A stretch of DNA of 64,000 nt from Kribbella sindirgiensis. GTDB taxonomy: Bacteria; Actinomycetota; Actinomycetes; Propionibacteriales; Kribbellaceae. The notes beneath the pieces are model-generated. The model saw nothing but the letters and a program-made list of their open reading frames with translations. It did not search any database and had not been told where the DNA came from. The translations under genes were made by a program, and so were the position numbers. The DNA lies in contig NZ_SJKA01000009.1 in NCBI RefSeq assembly GCF_004331435.1, forward strand, positions 124,001 to 188,000. Direction: 5' to 3'. Below, one piece after another: positions 34,634-43,319 of the stretch. How positions within the stretch are numbered: position 1 is the first letter of the stretch; each line of letters starts with the position of its first letter.

Positions 34634-36691
34634 TCAGCCATTATGCACGAAGTACGCCGACGGCGCCGGGGACCGTTCGGCCAGCGGCACGATCGCCGGT
34701 ACGTCGGTCTCGCCCAGGAACACCCGCCGTACGACGCGTTCCGCCGCGCGGCCGTCGTCGAACTCGCAGAACTTCTCCCGGTACAGGTGCCGGTGCTTCG
34801 CCGCCTCGGGTGCGGCGAACGTGCCGTTCCGGAGCGCGGCGTACAGCTCCTCCGCGGACCGGGCCACCACGCCGGGCGGGAACTCGGCGACGTCGAAGTA
34901 CGTGCCGCGCCGGCTGTTCTGGTCGAGGTGCAGCAGGATCGGCCGGTCGAGGTTGGCATAGTCGAACGTGATCGACGAGTAGTCGGAGATCAGGACGTCG
35001 GCCGCGAGCATCAGGTCCTCGATCCGCGGATGCTGCGACGCCACCAGCACGCGGGCGTGCGCACCCGCCGCAGCGGCCAGTTGGCGCAGGTCGACCCGGT
35101 CGGGGAGCGTCGGCGCGTAGAGAAGCACCAGGTGCGAGTCGTCGTACCCGAACCGGGCCCGGATCTCCCGGACCTCGTCGAGCGTCGCGGTCAGCAGCCG
35201 GTCGTTGCGCGGGTACCCGTACTCGAGCTCCTCGAAGTACGACGGGTAGGTGCGCTCCCAGATCTCCGAGGAGTACCGGTTCGAGGACAGGTTGAAGTCC
35301 CAGCGGTCGACCTCGCGCATCACCTCGTCCTGGCCCTCGTCCGGCAACGTCACGGTCTTCAGCGGCGTACCGTGCTGGGTCTGCAGGTGGATCTGGCCCT
35401 CGCGCTTGTCCAGGTTCTGCGGCCAGTTCATGTTGCTGACGAAGTACGTCGCCTTGCCGAGCAGCTTCTCGTACGCCGGGGACTCCGCGACGACGTACTC
35501 GACGCCCTCCGGGATCGCGCCGACGTGCTCGTTGTCGACGACCCACACGCCGCGCAGGTGCGGGGCGAGCTCGGCCGCCTTCTCGTAGATCGCGCGCGGA
35601 TTGCAGGCGTACTGCTTGAACCAGTAGGCGGCGTACGCGACCAGGTTCGGGTCGAGCTTGCTGCGCCGGAGCAGCTTGCCGACCGTCTTGCGCGGCCTCG
35701 GGACCTGCAGCATCCGCGCGCTCAGCTTGAGCGTCGAGTAGGTCGCGTAGTCGTCGTGGATCAGCAGCCAGCGCTTGAACCCCCGGGCCGTCCGGTCGGC
35801 GCCGTACCCCTCGGGCTTCCAGCGCTTGGCGAAGGCGTGGGCCGCGTGGAAGAACTCGGCCCGGTCGTCGGTGTCGATCCGCTCCGGCTTGGCGAGGACC
35901 GCGAGGATGTGGTCCAGCGACCGGTCGAACGCGAACCGGCGCCAGCCGGCCAGCTCCGGGTCGGACTGGATGAACGCGTGCACCCGGTCGTACTGGTCGA
36001 AGATGTCCCACTGCCGGCGGCCGCTGGTGGCGTGGATGTTGCCGCCGGTCCGGTGCTGCCGGTAGTGCACGACGAGCCGGTCGAGCGTGGCGATCCGCTC
36101 GGCGGTCAGCATCGTCGCGTAGGTCCAGGGCGCGTCCTCGTAGAAACCGCTTGTGAACGCGAAGCCGTGCCGGGTGAGGAACTGGCGGCGGTAGGCCTTG
36201 TTCCAGACCACCTCGAGGAAGGTCAGGAAGATCGGCCGCTCGGCCGCCGTGAACACCCCGGCGCCTTCACGCGCGAACGCGTCGTGCCGCTGGCTGCCCA
36301 GCACCCGGCCGTCCCAGAAGACCCGCTCGTAGTCGAACAGCACGATGTCCGGCCCGCGGGTGTCGTCGATCCGCTGGGAGATCGCCGCCAGGGACCCCGG
36401 CGCGTAGGTGTCGTCCGCGTCCAGGAACAGCACGTACTCGCCGCGGCACTCCTTCAGACCTGCGTTCCGGGCCAGTCCGAGGCCGACGTTCTCGTCCAGG
36501 TGCAGCGCCCGGACCCGCGCGTCCGCGGCGGCGTACTCGTCCAGGATCCGGCCGGAGCCGTCCGGGTCGGCGTCGTCCACCCCGATCACCTCGAAGTCGG
36601 TGAACGACTGCCCGAGCACCGAGTCCAGGCACGGCCGCAGCCAGGCCCGCGAGGCATGACACGGGACCACGATGCTGAACTTGGGGGCCAT
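34634..36691 (-). CDS. GT2 glycosyltransferase fused to CDP-glycerol glycerophosphotransferase (TagF-like)
   Basis: 685 residues. Residues ~1-250 form a GT2 domain (FSIVVPCHASRAWLRPCLDS, VDDADPDG, FLDADDTY). Residues ~330-670 form a glycerophosphotransferase domain with TQHGTPLKTV (the HGTPLK motif of TagB/TagF), YGYPRNDRLL, LLYAPTLPD and DVLISDYSSITFDYANL near the end. The enzyme would add a sugar and glycerol phosphate units to a teichoic-acid-type polymer at the inner membrane face. The two-domain form is common in actinobacteria. The gene precedes the argS leader ORF by 1 nt. Confidence 0.93.
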   Translation of the reverse strand: MAPKFSIVVPCHASRAWLRPCLDSVLGQSFTDFEVIGVDDADPDGSGRILDEYAAADARVRALHLDENVGLGLARNAGLKECRGEYVLFLDADDTYAPGSLAAISQRIDDTRGPDIVLFDYERVFWDGRVLGSQRHDAFAREGAGVFTAAERPIFLTFLEVVWNKAYRRQFLTRHGFAFTSGFYEDAPWTYATMLTAERIATLDRLVVHYRQHRTGGNIHATSGRRQWDIFDQYDRVHAFIQSDPELAGWRRFAFDRSLDHILAVLAKPERIDTDDRAEFFHAAHAFAKRWKPEGYGADRTARGFKRWLLIHDDYATYSTLKLSARMLQVPRPRKTVGKLLRRSKLDPNLVAYAAYWFKQYACNPRAIYEKAAELAPHLRGVWVVDNEHVGAIPEGVEYVVAESPAYEKLLGKATYFVSNMNWPQNLDKREGQIHLQTQHGTPLKTVTLPDEGQDEVMREVDRWDFNLSSNRYSSEIWERTYPSYFEELEYGYPRNDRLLTATLDEVREIRARFGYDDSHLVLLYAPTLPDRVDLRQLAAAAGAHARVLVASQHPRIEDLMLAADVLISDYSSITFDYANLDRPILLHLDQNSRRGTYFDVAEFPPGVVARSAEELYAALRNGTFAAPEAAKHRHLYREKFCEFDDGRAAERVVRRVFLGETDVPAIVPLAERSPAPSAYFVHNG

Positions 36692-36715
36692 GCCTCGTCA
36701 TCTTAAGGTCAGGGC

Positions 36716-37492
36716 ATGAGTGTTGATGTGTTCGAGCCACTGGCCGGTCTCGAGGGGGTCGGGTCGGCGGCCCAGGCGGCCCGGGACGCGGTCGACGTAC
36801 TGCTCCGGGATCGTGGTCTGCGCCGGGTCGGTTCGGACATGACCGCCGAGGCCCTGTTGCGTGGCGCGCACGCCTCCGCGGCGCTGGCCGGCAGCACGGC
36901 CGGTTTGGACGAGGTACGGCGAGGTGACGCCGACGGACTGGTCTCCGGTGCGGTCCGGATGACTAGCGAGCTGATGACGCTGGCGTCGCAGGTGGACAAG
37001 GCGCCGGTGCAGGTCTGGACCAGACTGCACCAGTTGGCGGCGGCCGATCTGGTGACAGAAGACCAGTTGGGCCACCTCCGGACCAGCGCGGAACCCCTGC
37101 CCGACGACATCCCGGGACTGCCGCCCGCGCCCGGCGCCGACGAGATGTGGGAACGGCTGAGCGCCCTCGCGCAGAACCTGACCCGGCCGACGAAAGCGCC
37201 CGGTCTCGTCGTCGCGGCGATCGTCCACGCCGAGCTCGCCGTACTCCGGCCCTTCCCGGCGGCCAACGGACTCGTCGCCCGGGCCGCGGAGCGCCTGCTG
37301 TTGGTTGCCCGGGGCATCGACCCGGTGGCGGTCACGGTGCCGGAGGGTGGTCACTATGTGTTGCGGGCGACCTACGCCTCCGGCCTCACCGACTACGCAG
37401 CGCGAGGATTGACCGGGGTTCGTGATTGGTTGCTACGGTCCTGCGAGGTCGTGACAAAAGGTGCCGAGCTCTCGCCGCTGTCCACGGCGTGA
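36716..37492 (+). CDS. Fic-fold protein with degenerate active site
   Basis: 258 residues, all-helical. The segment ELAVLRPFPAANGLVARAAE aligns with the Fic core HPFxxGNGRxxR, but the catalytic histidine is Arg, the first glycine of GNG is Ala, and the final Arg of the motif is Leu. AMP transfer is therefore unlikely, and a binding or regulatory role is more probable. It lies next to the HAD-IB phosphatase and is divergent from the teichoic-acid transferase. ATG 36716 follows AAGGTCAGGG. Identification rests mostly on this motif and helix pattern. Confidence 0.7.
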   Translation: MSVDVFEPLAGLEGVGSAAQAARDAVDVLLRDRGLRRVGSDMTAEALLRGAHASAALAGSTAGLDEVRRGDADGLVSGAVRMTSELMTLASQVDKAPVQVWTRLHQLAAADLVTEDQLGHLRTSAEPLPDDIPGLPPAPGADEMWERLSALAQNLTRPTKAPGLVVAAIVHAELAVLRPFPAANGLVARAAERLLLVARGIDPVAVTVPEGGHYVLRATYASGLTDYAARGLTGVRDWLLRSCEVVTKGAELSPLSTA

Positions 37493-37700
37493 CTCTGCTT
37501 CTCCAGAACGTGCGAACGGCGCTCTCTGGTGAGAACGCCGTCGCTGGCACGTCGCCCTGGTTACCATGCGTGCACCTGTTTGCCGCCACAGGACGAAGCC
37601 TGGGTCGCGCTGCCCGTTTGGGATGGGCTGGTCGCCGCGTGGGTACCTGGGTTGCCGTGCAATCTCTACCGGACCCGGAGGCCCTTGTTGATTCCTTTGT

Positions 37701-37737
37701 ACTCCTGAAACCCCTTTCTGGGAAGGGGATACGGAGT
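37701..37737. terminator. Hairpin in the 284-bp gap between convergent genes
   Basis: CCCCTT (37711-37716) pairs with AAGGGG (37723-37728), enclosed by ACTCC (from 37701) and GGAGT (to 37737). The gap 37493-37776 otherwise holds no ORF with convincing codon use or ribosome site. The hairpin serves the Fic-like and HAD genes, which converge here. Confidence 0.55.
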
Positions 37738-37776
37738 CCTACATGGAGTTGAGAACAATGAAGCCTGCTTCAGGTT

Positions 37777-38574
37777 TCAGCTCGTCCGGGCTCGCCTGCG
37801 AGAGGCCAGCAGCAGTGCCCCGGCGGCGATCGCCGCGACCAGACCGGCCGCCAGCGCGGGCCGTCGTACGGCGGGGAAGCGGGGCTGCACGGGCGGCTCC
37901 GCGAACTCCAGCACGGGCCAGCCGCGCTCGACCGCGACCCGGCGCAAGGCCTTGTCCGGATTGACTGCGTGGGGGTGCCCAACGGCCGCCAGCAGCGGCT
38001 CGTCGGTGATCGAATCCGAGTACCCGTAGGAGCTGGCGAGGTCGTAGCCCTCGGCCGCGGCCAGGGCCTCGATCGCGGTCACCTTGTGCGGACCGTACGC
38101 GTACTCGGCGATCTCGCCCGTGTACTTGCCGTCGGCAACAACCATCCGGGTGGCGATCACCCGGTCGGCGCCGAGCATCGCGCCGATCGGCTCCACCACC
38201 TCGGCGCCGGACGACGACACGATCACCACGTCCCGGCCGGCCGCGTGGTGCTGCTCGATCAGCTCCACCGCCTCGGCGTGGATCATCGGGCGGACGATGT
38301 GGTCCAGGGTGTCGGCGACGATCGCCTTCACCGTGGCGACGTCCCAGCCGGTGCACATCGCGGAGATGTACTCCCGCATCCGCTCCATCTGGTCGTGGTC
38401 CGCGCCGCCGAGCAGGTAGACGAACTGGGCGTAGGCGCTGCGCAGGACGGTCCGGCGGTTGATCAGGCCGCCGGCGTAGAACGGCCGGGAGAACGCCAAC
38501 GTGCTCGAGCGGGCCAGAATGGTCTTGTCCAGATCGAAGAAAGCTGCCGATCGAGCGGTCCCGGGGTGCGCCAT
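37777..38574 (-). CDS. HAD-IB family phosphatase with C-terminal membrane anchor
   Basis: 265 residues. HAD motif I is AAFFDLDKTIL, motif II is VIVSSSGAEV, and motif III with the acidic pair is YGYSDSITDEPLL. The cap is of the SerB-like IB type. Near the C-terminus ALAAGLVAAIAAGALLLA is a membrane helix followed by SRRRARTS, so it is tethered to the cytoplasmic face. In Mycobacterium tuberculosis the corresponding Rv3661 lies beside the 6C RNA and ssd (Rv3660c). Here the 6C RNA is also adjacent. The substrate is unknown. Confidence 0.9.
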   Translation of the reverse strand: MAHPGTARSAAFFDLDKTILARSSTLAFSRPFYAGGLINRRTVLRSAYAQFVYLLGGADHDQMERMREYISAMCTGWDVATVKAIVADTLDHIVRPMIHAEAVELIEQHHAAGRDVVIVSSSGAEVVEPIGAMLGADRVIATRMVVADGKYTGEIAEYAYGPHKVTAIEALAAAEGYDLASSYGYSDSITDEPLLAAVGHPHAVNPDKALRRVAVERGWPVLEFAEPPVQPRFPAVRRPALAAGLVAAIAAGALLLASRRRARTS

Positions 38575-38679
38575 GGAGTCGAGAATAGGCAGCCGGGCGA
38601 AACGCCGGGGGACCCGGGCTTTTGCGTGGGCCGGTATCCCGTTAGACTGTTGAGCAGTGTGACAGTGGCACTGGCTGGA

Positions 38680-38777
38680 AGCGCCTGTCGGGCGCTACTG
38701 GCACCCGGGTGAAACCTGATCGGTTGAAATTGAACTGAGATGTGTGAATCCTGGAACCAGGGGGTAAATACCCCCTG
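38680..38777. repeat. Dyads between the HAD gene and the 6C RNA
   Basis: AGCGCC TGTCG GGCGCT (38680-38696) is a short hairpin. CAGGGGGTA AA TACCCCCTG (38758-38777) is a perfect 9-2-9 dyad just ahead of the 6C RNA. It could be an operator or a third stem. Its G tract could pair with the C-rich 6C loops. Confidence 0.6.
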
Positions 38778-38794
38778 ACAGTGGCAGACTGTCG

Positions 38795-38880
38795 CCTCCT
38801 GAACGGCCCCCGGCTCCTCCCCCCGAGCCCGTGGCCGAAGACGGCCCCCGGTCACCCCCCCGCCGGGGGCCGTCGCCTTT
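38795..38880 (+). ncRNA. 6C RNA (actinobacterial small RNA with C-rich loops)
   Basis: Two consecutive hairpins with six or more cytosines in each loop define this Rfam family. Hairpin 1: CGGCC/GGCCG outer and GGCTC/GAGCC inner stems (38804-38837) around the loop CTCCCCCC. Hairpin 2: a perfect 12-bp stem GACGGCCCCCGG/CCGGGGGCCGTC (38840-38874) around TCACCCCCCCG, followed by GCCTTTCTCCCTTTC, so it doubles as the terminator. The linker between the hairpins is very short. Location beside a HAD-IB gene matches mycobacteria (B11). The 5' end is not visible from sequence, so the start is approximate. Confidence 0.85.
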
Positions 38881-38925
38881 CTCCCTTTCGCCAAGTACTG
38901 GTAAAGATTCTCAGCTTTCTGCGCG

Positions 38926-38939
38926 TGGGAGCGTTCTCA
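38926..38939. promoter_or_regulatory. CebR/CelR-like (LacI-family) operator
   Basis: TGGGAGCGTTCTCA differs at two positions from the cellulose-repressor operator TGGGAGCGCTCCCA known in Streptomyces and Thermobifida. It lies 51 bp upstream of the chitinase start at 38990, and a TTGACA element is at 38953-38958. Binding by a LacI-type regulator is inferred. No such regulator gene is in the window. Confidence 0.5.
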
Positions 38940-38989
38940 CTTTATGCAGGGTCTTGACAATGTAATTGAGCGGTCACAGGTTGTAAGGC

Positions 38990-40666
38990 ATGAAACCGCC
39001 TGCACACCGCCCCCAGGCAGCGGTCGTCATCAGCCTGCTCGCCGTTGTCATGGCCTTCCTGGTCCCCGGTCCGGCCTCCGCGGCCACCAATCTCGTCACG
39101 AACGCCGGCTTCGAGTCCGGCACGCTCTCCGGCTGGTCGTGCCCGGCCGGCGGCGTCACGACGTCCGCGCCGCACTCCGGTTCCTACGCCCTGTCGGCGA
39201 CGCCGAGTTCCGGCGACATCGCCAAGTGCTCCCAGTCGATAGCGGTCCAGCCCAATACGGCGTACACGCTGTCGGCATGGGTGAAGGGATCGAACGTCTA
39301 CCTCGGAGTGGACGGTGGTCCCAGTACGTGGACGACGTCGTCCGGGTGGAGCCAGCTGACCGTGCCGTTCACCACCGGTGCCTCGTCCTCCGTGACGATC
39401 TACGTGCACAGCTGGTACGCGCTCCCGGCGTACCAGGTCGACGACGTCGTACTGGACGGCCCCGGCGGCGCTCCGGACACCACGCCGCCGTCGACCCCGG
39501 GTGGTCTGGCGGTCGGCAGCCCGACCTCGAGCTCGCTGAAGCTGACCTGGTCCGCCGCGTCCGACGCGAACGGCATCGACCACTACGACGTCGTACGAGG
39601 GACCGGGGCCGCGCAAAGCGTCGGCAACGTCACCAGCTGGACCGCGACGGGTCTTTCGGCTGCCACGACGTACTCGTTCAAGGTCCGGGCGTGTGACCCC
39701 AGCGGCAACTGCTCGCCGTACGGCGCGGCGGTGTCGGGAACCACGTCCGACGGCGGCACCAATCCTCCGGTCGGCAGCCTGCCCGCCCACGTGCTCACCG
39801 GGTACTGGCAGAACTTCAACAACGGCGCGACGGTGCAGAAGATCTCCGACGTGCCGGCGGCGTACGACCTGATCGCGGTGGCCTTCGCGGACGCCGACGC
39901 GTCGAAGCCGGGCGGCATCACGTTCACCCTGGACAGCGCCGGGCTCGGTGGGTACACGGTTGCGCAGTTCAAGGCCGACATCGCGGCGAAGCAGGCGGCC
40001 GGGAAGAAGGTCATCCTGTCCGTCGGCGGTCAGAACGGCACCATCTCGGTCGCCGACCCGACGGCCGCCGCCAACTTCGCGTCGAGCGCTCTCTCGGTGC
40101 TGCGGGAGTACGGGTTCGACGGGATCGACATCGACCTGGAGAACGGGGTCAACGCGCAGTACATGGGTCAGGCGCTGCGGAGCCTGCAGAGCCAGTTCGG
40201 CAGCGGGCTGGTGATCACCATGGCGCCGCAGACGATCGACATGCAGAGCACCTCGTTCGAGTACTTCAAGCTCGCACTGGCGATCAAGGACATCCTGACC
40301 ATCGTCAACGTGCAGTACTACAACTCGGGCTCGATGAACGGCTGCGACGGGCAGGTGTACTCGCAGGGCTCGGTCGACTTCATCACCGCCCAGGCCTGCA
40401 TCATGCTGCAGGGCGGACTGCGGCCCGATCAGGTCGGCCTCGGCCTCCCGGCGTCGTCCAGCGCGGCCGGAAGCGGGTACGTCGCGCCGTCGGTCGTCAA
40501 CAACGCACTGGACTGCCTCACCAAGGGCACCGGGTGCGGGAACTACAAGCCGAGCACTCCGTGGCCGTCGCTGCGCGGTGCGATGACCTGGTCGACCAAC
40601 TGGGACGCGTCGAACGGCAACCAGTTCGCGACCCAGGTCGGCGGCCACGTCCACGCACTGCCCTGA
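38990..40666 (+). CDS. Secreted GH18 chitinase with N-terminal CBM and Fn3 domain
   Basis: 558 residues. The signal peptide (VVISLLAVVMAFLVPGPASA) is cleaved near residue 31. Residues ~34-155 form a beta-sandwich carbohydrate-binding module (LVTNAGFESGTLSGWSC; CBM4/16-like). Residues ~165-255 form a fibronectin-III domain (PSTPGGLAVGSPTSSSLKLT). Residues ~265-558 form the GH18 barrel with the catalytic FDGIDIDLENG (DxxDxDxE) and LTGYWQNFNNG at the barrel start. It cleaves chitin outside the cell. TAAGG precedes the ATG. A LacI-type operator sits upstream and a LuxR regulator gene begins 2 nt downstream. Confidence 0.93.
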   Translation: MKPPAHRPQAAVVISLLAVVMAFLVPGPASAATNLVTNAGFESGTLSGWSCPAGGVTTSAPHSGSYALSATPSSGDIAKCSQSIAVQPNTAYTLSAWVKGSNVYLGVDGGPSTWTTSSGWSQLTVPFTTGASSSVTIYVHSWYALPAYQVDDVVLDGPGGAPDTTPPSTPGGLAVGSPTSSSLKLTWSAASDANGIDHYDVVRGTGAAQSVGNVTSWTATGLSAATTYSFKVRACDPSGNCSPYGAAVSGTTSDGGTNPPVGSLPAHVLTGYWQNFNNGATVQKISDVPAAYDLIAVAFADADASKPGGITFTLDSAGLGGYTVAQFKADIAAKQAAGKKVILSVGGQNGTISVADPTAAANFASSALSVLREYGFDGIDIDLENGVNAQYMGQALRSLQSQFGSGLVITMAPQTIDMQSTSFEYFKLALAIKDILTIVNVQYYNSGSMNGCDGQVYSQGSVDFITAQACIMLQGGLRPDQVGLGLPASSSAAGSGYVAPSVVNNALDCLTKGTGCGNYKPSTPWPSLRGAMTWSTNWDASNGNQFATQVGGHVHALP

Positions 40667-40668
40667 CC

Positions 40669-41571
40669 ATGCACAACTATCGACCGGCTCCGCTGCTGGA
40701 GGCGCTCGGTGTCTGCTCGGAGGACGAGCAGCTCTACCGGGCGCTTCTGGCCCGCCCGGAGTCCACGGCGACCTCTCTGGCCTTGTCCGTCGACTGGCCG
40801 GCCAACCGCGTCAGCCGGCACCTCAGGTCACTACTGTCCCTCGGCCTGGCGTCCCGAACGCCAGGCCGGCCAGCCCGGTACGTGCCCGCTGTACCCGAGG
40901 CCGCGGTCGAGCTGCTCGCGCTGCGGAAACAGGCGGCGATCGTGGAGGCTCGACTGGGGGCTGCGGCGCTGACGGCCGAGTTCAGACAGCCCGACGCGTT
41001 CAGGGTCATCCGTGGCGCCGAGGCGATCGCCCAGCGGTTCTACCAGGCACAGCAGTGCGCACAGGACGAAGTACTCGTGCTGGACCGCCTGCCGTACGCC
41101 GTGTCCGCCCCGCACGGCGTCACGTACCGGATGATCTACGACATGGCTTCGCTGTCCGAGCCCGGCGATCTGGTCGCGGCCAGATCGTCGGGCTGCTGCC
41201 GGATGCTGCGCGACGTACCGCTGGAACTGGTCGTCGTAGATCGCCGCACGGCGCTGCTCCCGACCGGGCCGGACGTCGTCGTGGAGCTCGGGCCGTCCAG
41301 CCTCCTGGACGCGCTGCTGCGGCTGTTCGACCTGCTGTGGCGGCAGGCCAGTCCGCTGACTCCGTCGGTCTCGGAAGGGCCTTTGAGCGCCGACGACCAA
41401 CAGTTGCTGTCGCTGGCAGCTGCCGGCCTGACAGACCAAGCCATCGCCCGCCGCCTCGGCGTGGCCCAACGGACCGTGGAACGCCGAATGCAGCGCATCC
41501 TCAAAGCCCTGGACGCCACCACCCGCTTCCAAGCCGGCCTCCGAGCCGGCCAACAAGGCCTACTCGTGTAG
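40669..41571 (+). CDS. LuxR-type regulator with N-terminal TrmB-like winged helix
   Basis: 300 residues from ATG 40669, 2 nt after the chitinase stop. Residues ~20-70 form a winged HTH (LYRALLARPESTATSLA, NRVSRHLRSLLSLGL). A middle domain (~100-220) resembles the effector part of TrmB/phospholipase-D-like regulators. The C-terminal LuxR HTH reads LSLAAAGLTDQAIARRLGV then RTVERRMQRILKAL. This layout is common among actinobacterial regulators of secondary functions. Coupling to the chitinase suggests it senses or controls chitin use, which is inference. Confidence 0.85.
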   Translation: MHNYRPAPLLEALGVCSEDEQLYRALLARPESTATSLALSVDWPANRVSRHLRSLLSLGLASRTPGRPARYVPAVPEAAVELLALRKQAAIVEARLGAAALTAEFRQPDAFRVIRGAEAIAQRFYQAQQCAQDEVLVLDRLPYAVSAPHGVTYRMIYDMASLSEPGDLVAARSSGCCRMLRDVPLELVVVDRRTALLPTGPDVVVELGPSSLLDALLRLFDLLWRQASPLTPSVSEGPLSADDQQLLSLAAAGLTDQAIARRLGVAQRTVERRMQRILKALDATTRFQAGLRAGQQGLLV

Positions 41572-41582
41572 CGCCGCCCTTC

Positions 41583-42032
41583 TCAGTCGGTTACGTCCGC
41601 CACGGTGGCGCCTAGCGCCTTCGTGAGCGCCTCTGCATCGACGGTGATCCCGACCCCATGGTCACCGCCGCCGATCGAGATAGTGCCGGTGATCCGCTCA
41701 TCCGCGATCACCGGCCACTCGCGCGTGCTCCCGAGCGGAGTGATCGTCCCGCGGACATACCCGGTGACCTCGAACGCCGTGTCCTTGTCCGGCATCGAGA
41801 TCCGATTCACTCCAAGCAAGGTCCGCAGCTTCGGCCACGCGATCTCGCGATCCCCCGGCACGAGCACGAACCGGTAGTCGTCGTCCGACAGCCGCACCAC
41901 GATCGTCTTGATCAGCCGCGCCGGCTCGATGCCCCGCGCTGCCGCGGCCTCCTCCAGCGAGTTCACCCGGCCGTGCCTGGTCACCTCGTAGGAGAGCCCC
42001 AACTGGTCAGCCGCGTCAGTCGCCTTGGTCAC
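41583..42032 (-). CDS. YbaK/ProX-type aminoacyl-tRNA deacylase
   Basis: 149 residues. YbaK-domain proteins hydrolyse mischarged tRNA, mainly Cys- or Ala-tRNAPro. The blocks SLEEAAAARGIEPARLIKTIVVR (with the invariant Lys) and YRFVLVPGDREIAWPKL are present, and TGYVRGTITPLG corresponds to the GG(I/V)SPxG loop with changes. Start is GTG at 42032, 4 nt after the exporter stop, so it is the second gene of a two-gene unit. Confidence 0.9.
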   Translation of the reverse strand: MTKATDAADQLGLSYEVTRHGRVNSLEEAAAARGIEPARLIKTIVVRLSDDDYRFVLVPGDREIAWPKLRTLLGVNRISMPDKDTAFEVTGYVRGTITPLGSTREWPVIADERITGTISIGGGDHGVGITVDAEALTKALGATVADVTD

Positions 42033-42036
42033 CAGC

Positions 42037-43248
42037 CTAGTTTTGCACCCGGCTGGGAACGTTCTTCAGCAGCAGCGCGAGCACCAGCGTCACGAGGAAC
42101 AACACTCCAGCCTCGCCCGCCACCCCATTCCACTCCGCGCGGCTCCACGCCGTACCGGCAAGCCCTCCGAAGACAGAGGACCCCAGGTAGAACGAGAAGA
42201 GGTACATGCTCGACGCCTGGCCCGTTCCCACTCCGCTCGCGTGCGCCCTCGCCGGCACCCAGCCGCTGGCCACGCCGTGCACCGCGAAGAAGCCCGCGGT
42301 CATCACAGCCAGACCCAGCACGATCAACGGCAGCGGAGCCGCCAGGGTGATCGCCACACCAGCCAGCGTGATCAGGCACCCGATCGGCACCACCTTGCGC
42401 CTGCCGTAGCGATCCGCCAGCGTCCCAGCGGTGGCAGACCCAGCTGAGCCAAGCAAATAGACACAGAAGACCAGCCCGGCAGCACCGGCGCTCAGCTCGT
42501 ACGGCGAACCCGACAGCCGGAACACCGCTCCGTTGTAGACAGCCACGAACGCGCCCACGGCCGTCGCAGCGATCCCGTACAGCGCGAGCAGCGCCGGGTC
42601 CCGCAGCACGCGGAAGAGGTCGTGTGGTCGTGCGGCGCTCGGGTGGAAGTTCCGCGACGCAGGCAGCAACAGCCAGACGACAGCTGCGCACAGTACGCCG
42701 ACCGCGGCGATCCCGGCGGTCGCGAACCGCCACCCGCCGAGGTCAGACAACCCGCCTGCGATCAGGCGTCCCGCCATACCGCCGACCGCCGTACCCGCGA
42801 TGTAGAGGCCGCTGGCCCGCGCGTGACTGTCTTGGTGCACCTCCTCGCGCAGGTACGCCATCGCGACCGCCGGGAGTCCGGCCATCGCGATTCCTTGCAG
42901 ACCGCGCAGCGCGAGCAGCAGGTGCCACGTCGGCGCGAACGCACTGAGCAGCGCGAACACCGACGTCGCGGCGACCGACCAACGCATCAGATTGGTCCGG
43001 CCGAGCACCTCGGACGCCGGACCGGCGATCAGCAACGCCAGACCGAGGCCGAAGGTCGCGAAGGACACGCTGAACGCGCTCTGGCTGGGCGAGACGTGGA
43101 ACGCGTCGACAAGTTGGGGCAGCAACGGCTGGGTGCTGTAGAGGAGAGCGAACGTCGCCAGCCCGGCCGCGAACAGTGCGACGGACAGCTTGCGGTACTC
43201 CGGGTCTCCGGGCAGGTACCCGGTCTGGCGGGCGACGGACTGGTGCAT
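42037..43248 (-). CDS. MFS exporter, DHA1/YnfM-like
   Basis: 403 residues with 12 predicted hydrophobic segments. The first is ALFAAGLATFALLYSTQPLLP, a form typical of YnfM/AraJ-like exporters, followed by FATFGLGLALLIAGPASEVLGRTNLM (motif A variant) and LRGLQGIAMAGLPAVAMAYL. A second motif A-like loop is LADRYGRRKVVPIG. It is divergent from a LysR gene, which probably controls it. The substrate is not known. Confidence 0.9.
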   Translation of the reverse strand: MHQSVARQTGYLPGDPEYRKLSVALFAAGLATFALLYSTQPLLPQLVDAFHVSPSQSAFSVSFATFGLGLALLIAGPASEVLGRTNLMRWSVAATSVFALLSAFAPTWHLLLALRGLQGIAMAGLPAVAMAYLREEVHQDSHARASGLYIAGTAVGGMAGRLIAGGLSDLGGWRFATAGIAAVGVLCAAVVWLLLPASRNFHPSAARPHDLFRVLRDPALLALYGIAATAVGAFVAVYNGAVFRLSGSPYELSAGAAGLVFCVYLLGSAGSATAGTLADRYGRRKVVPIGCLITLAGVAITLAAPLPLIVLGLAVMTAGFFAVHGVASGWVPARAHASGVGTGQASSMYLFSFYLGSSVFGGLAGTAWSRAEWNGVAGEAGVLFLVTLVLALLLKNVPSRVQN

Positions 43249-43273
43249 GTCTTCGACGGTCGCACGGCTGGAG

Positions 43274-43311
43274 CGATACGTAAAATGTCGATCTCAGCAG
43301 AAATCGATACG
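43274..43311. promoter_or_regulatory. LysR-type binding site between divergent genes
   Basis: TCGAT (43288-43292) and ATCGA (43303-43307) form a dyad containing a T-N11-A LysR motif. CGATACG occurs twice (43274-43280, 43305-43311). The site overlaps the start region of both the exporter and the LysR gene, as expected for autoregulation. Confidence 0.6.
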
Positions 43312-43319
43312 ATTGCCGC

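Noticed and set aside
37426..37752. 108-codon plus-strand ORF after the Fic-like gene
   Set aside because: It overlaps the Fic gene out of frame, shows no domain, and has no ribosome site of its own. The gap looks non-coding apart from the hairpin.
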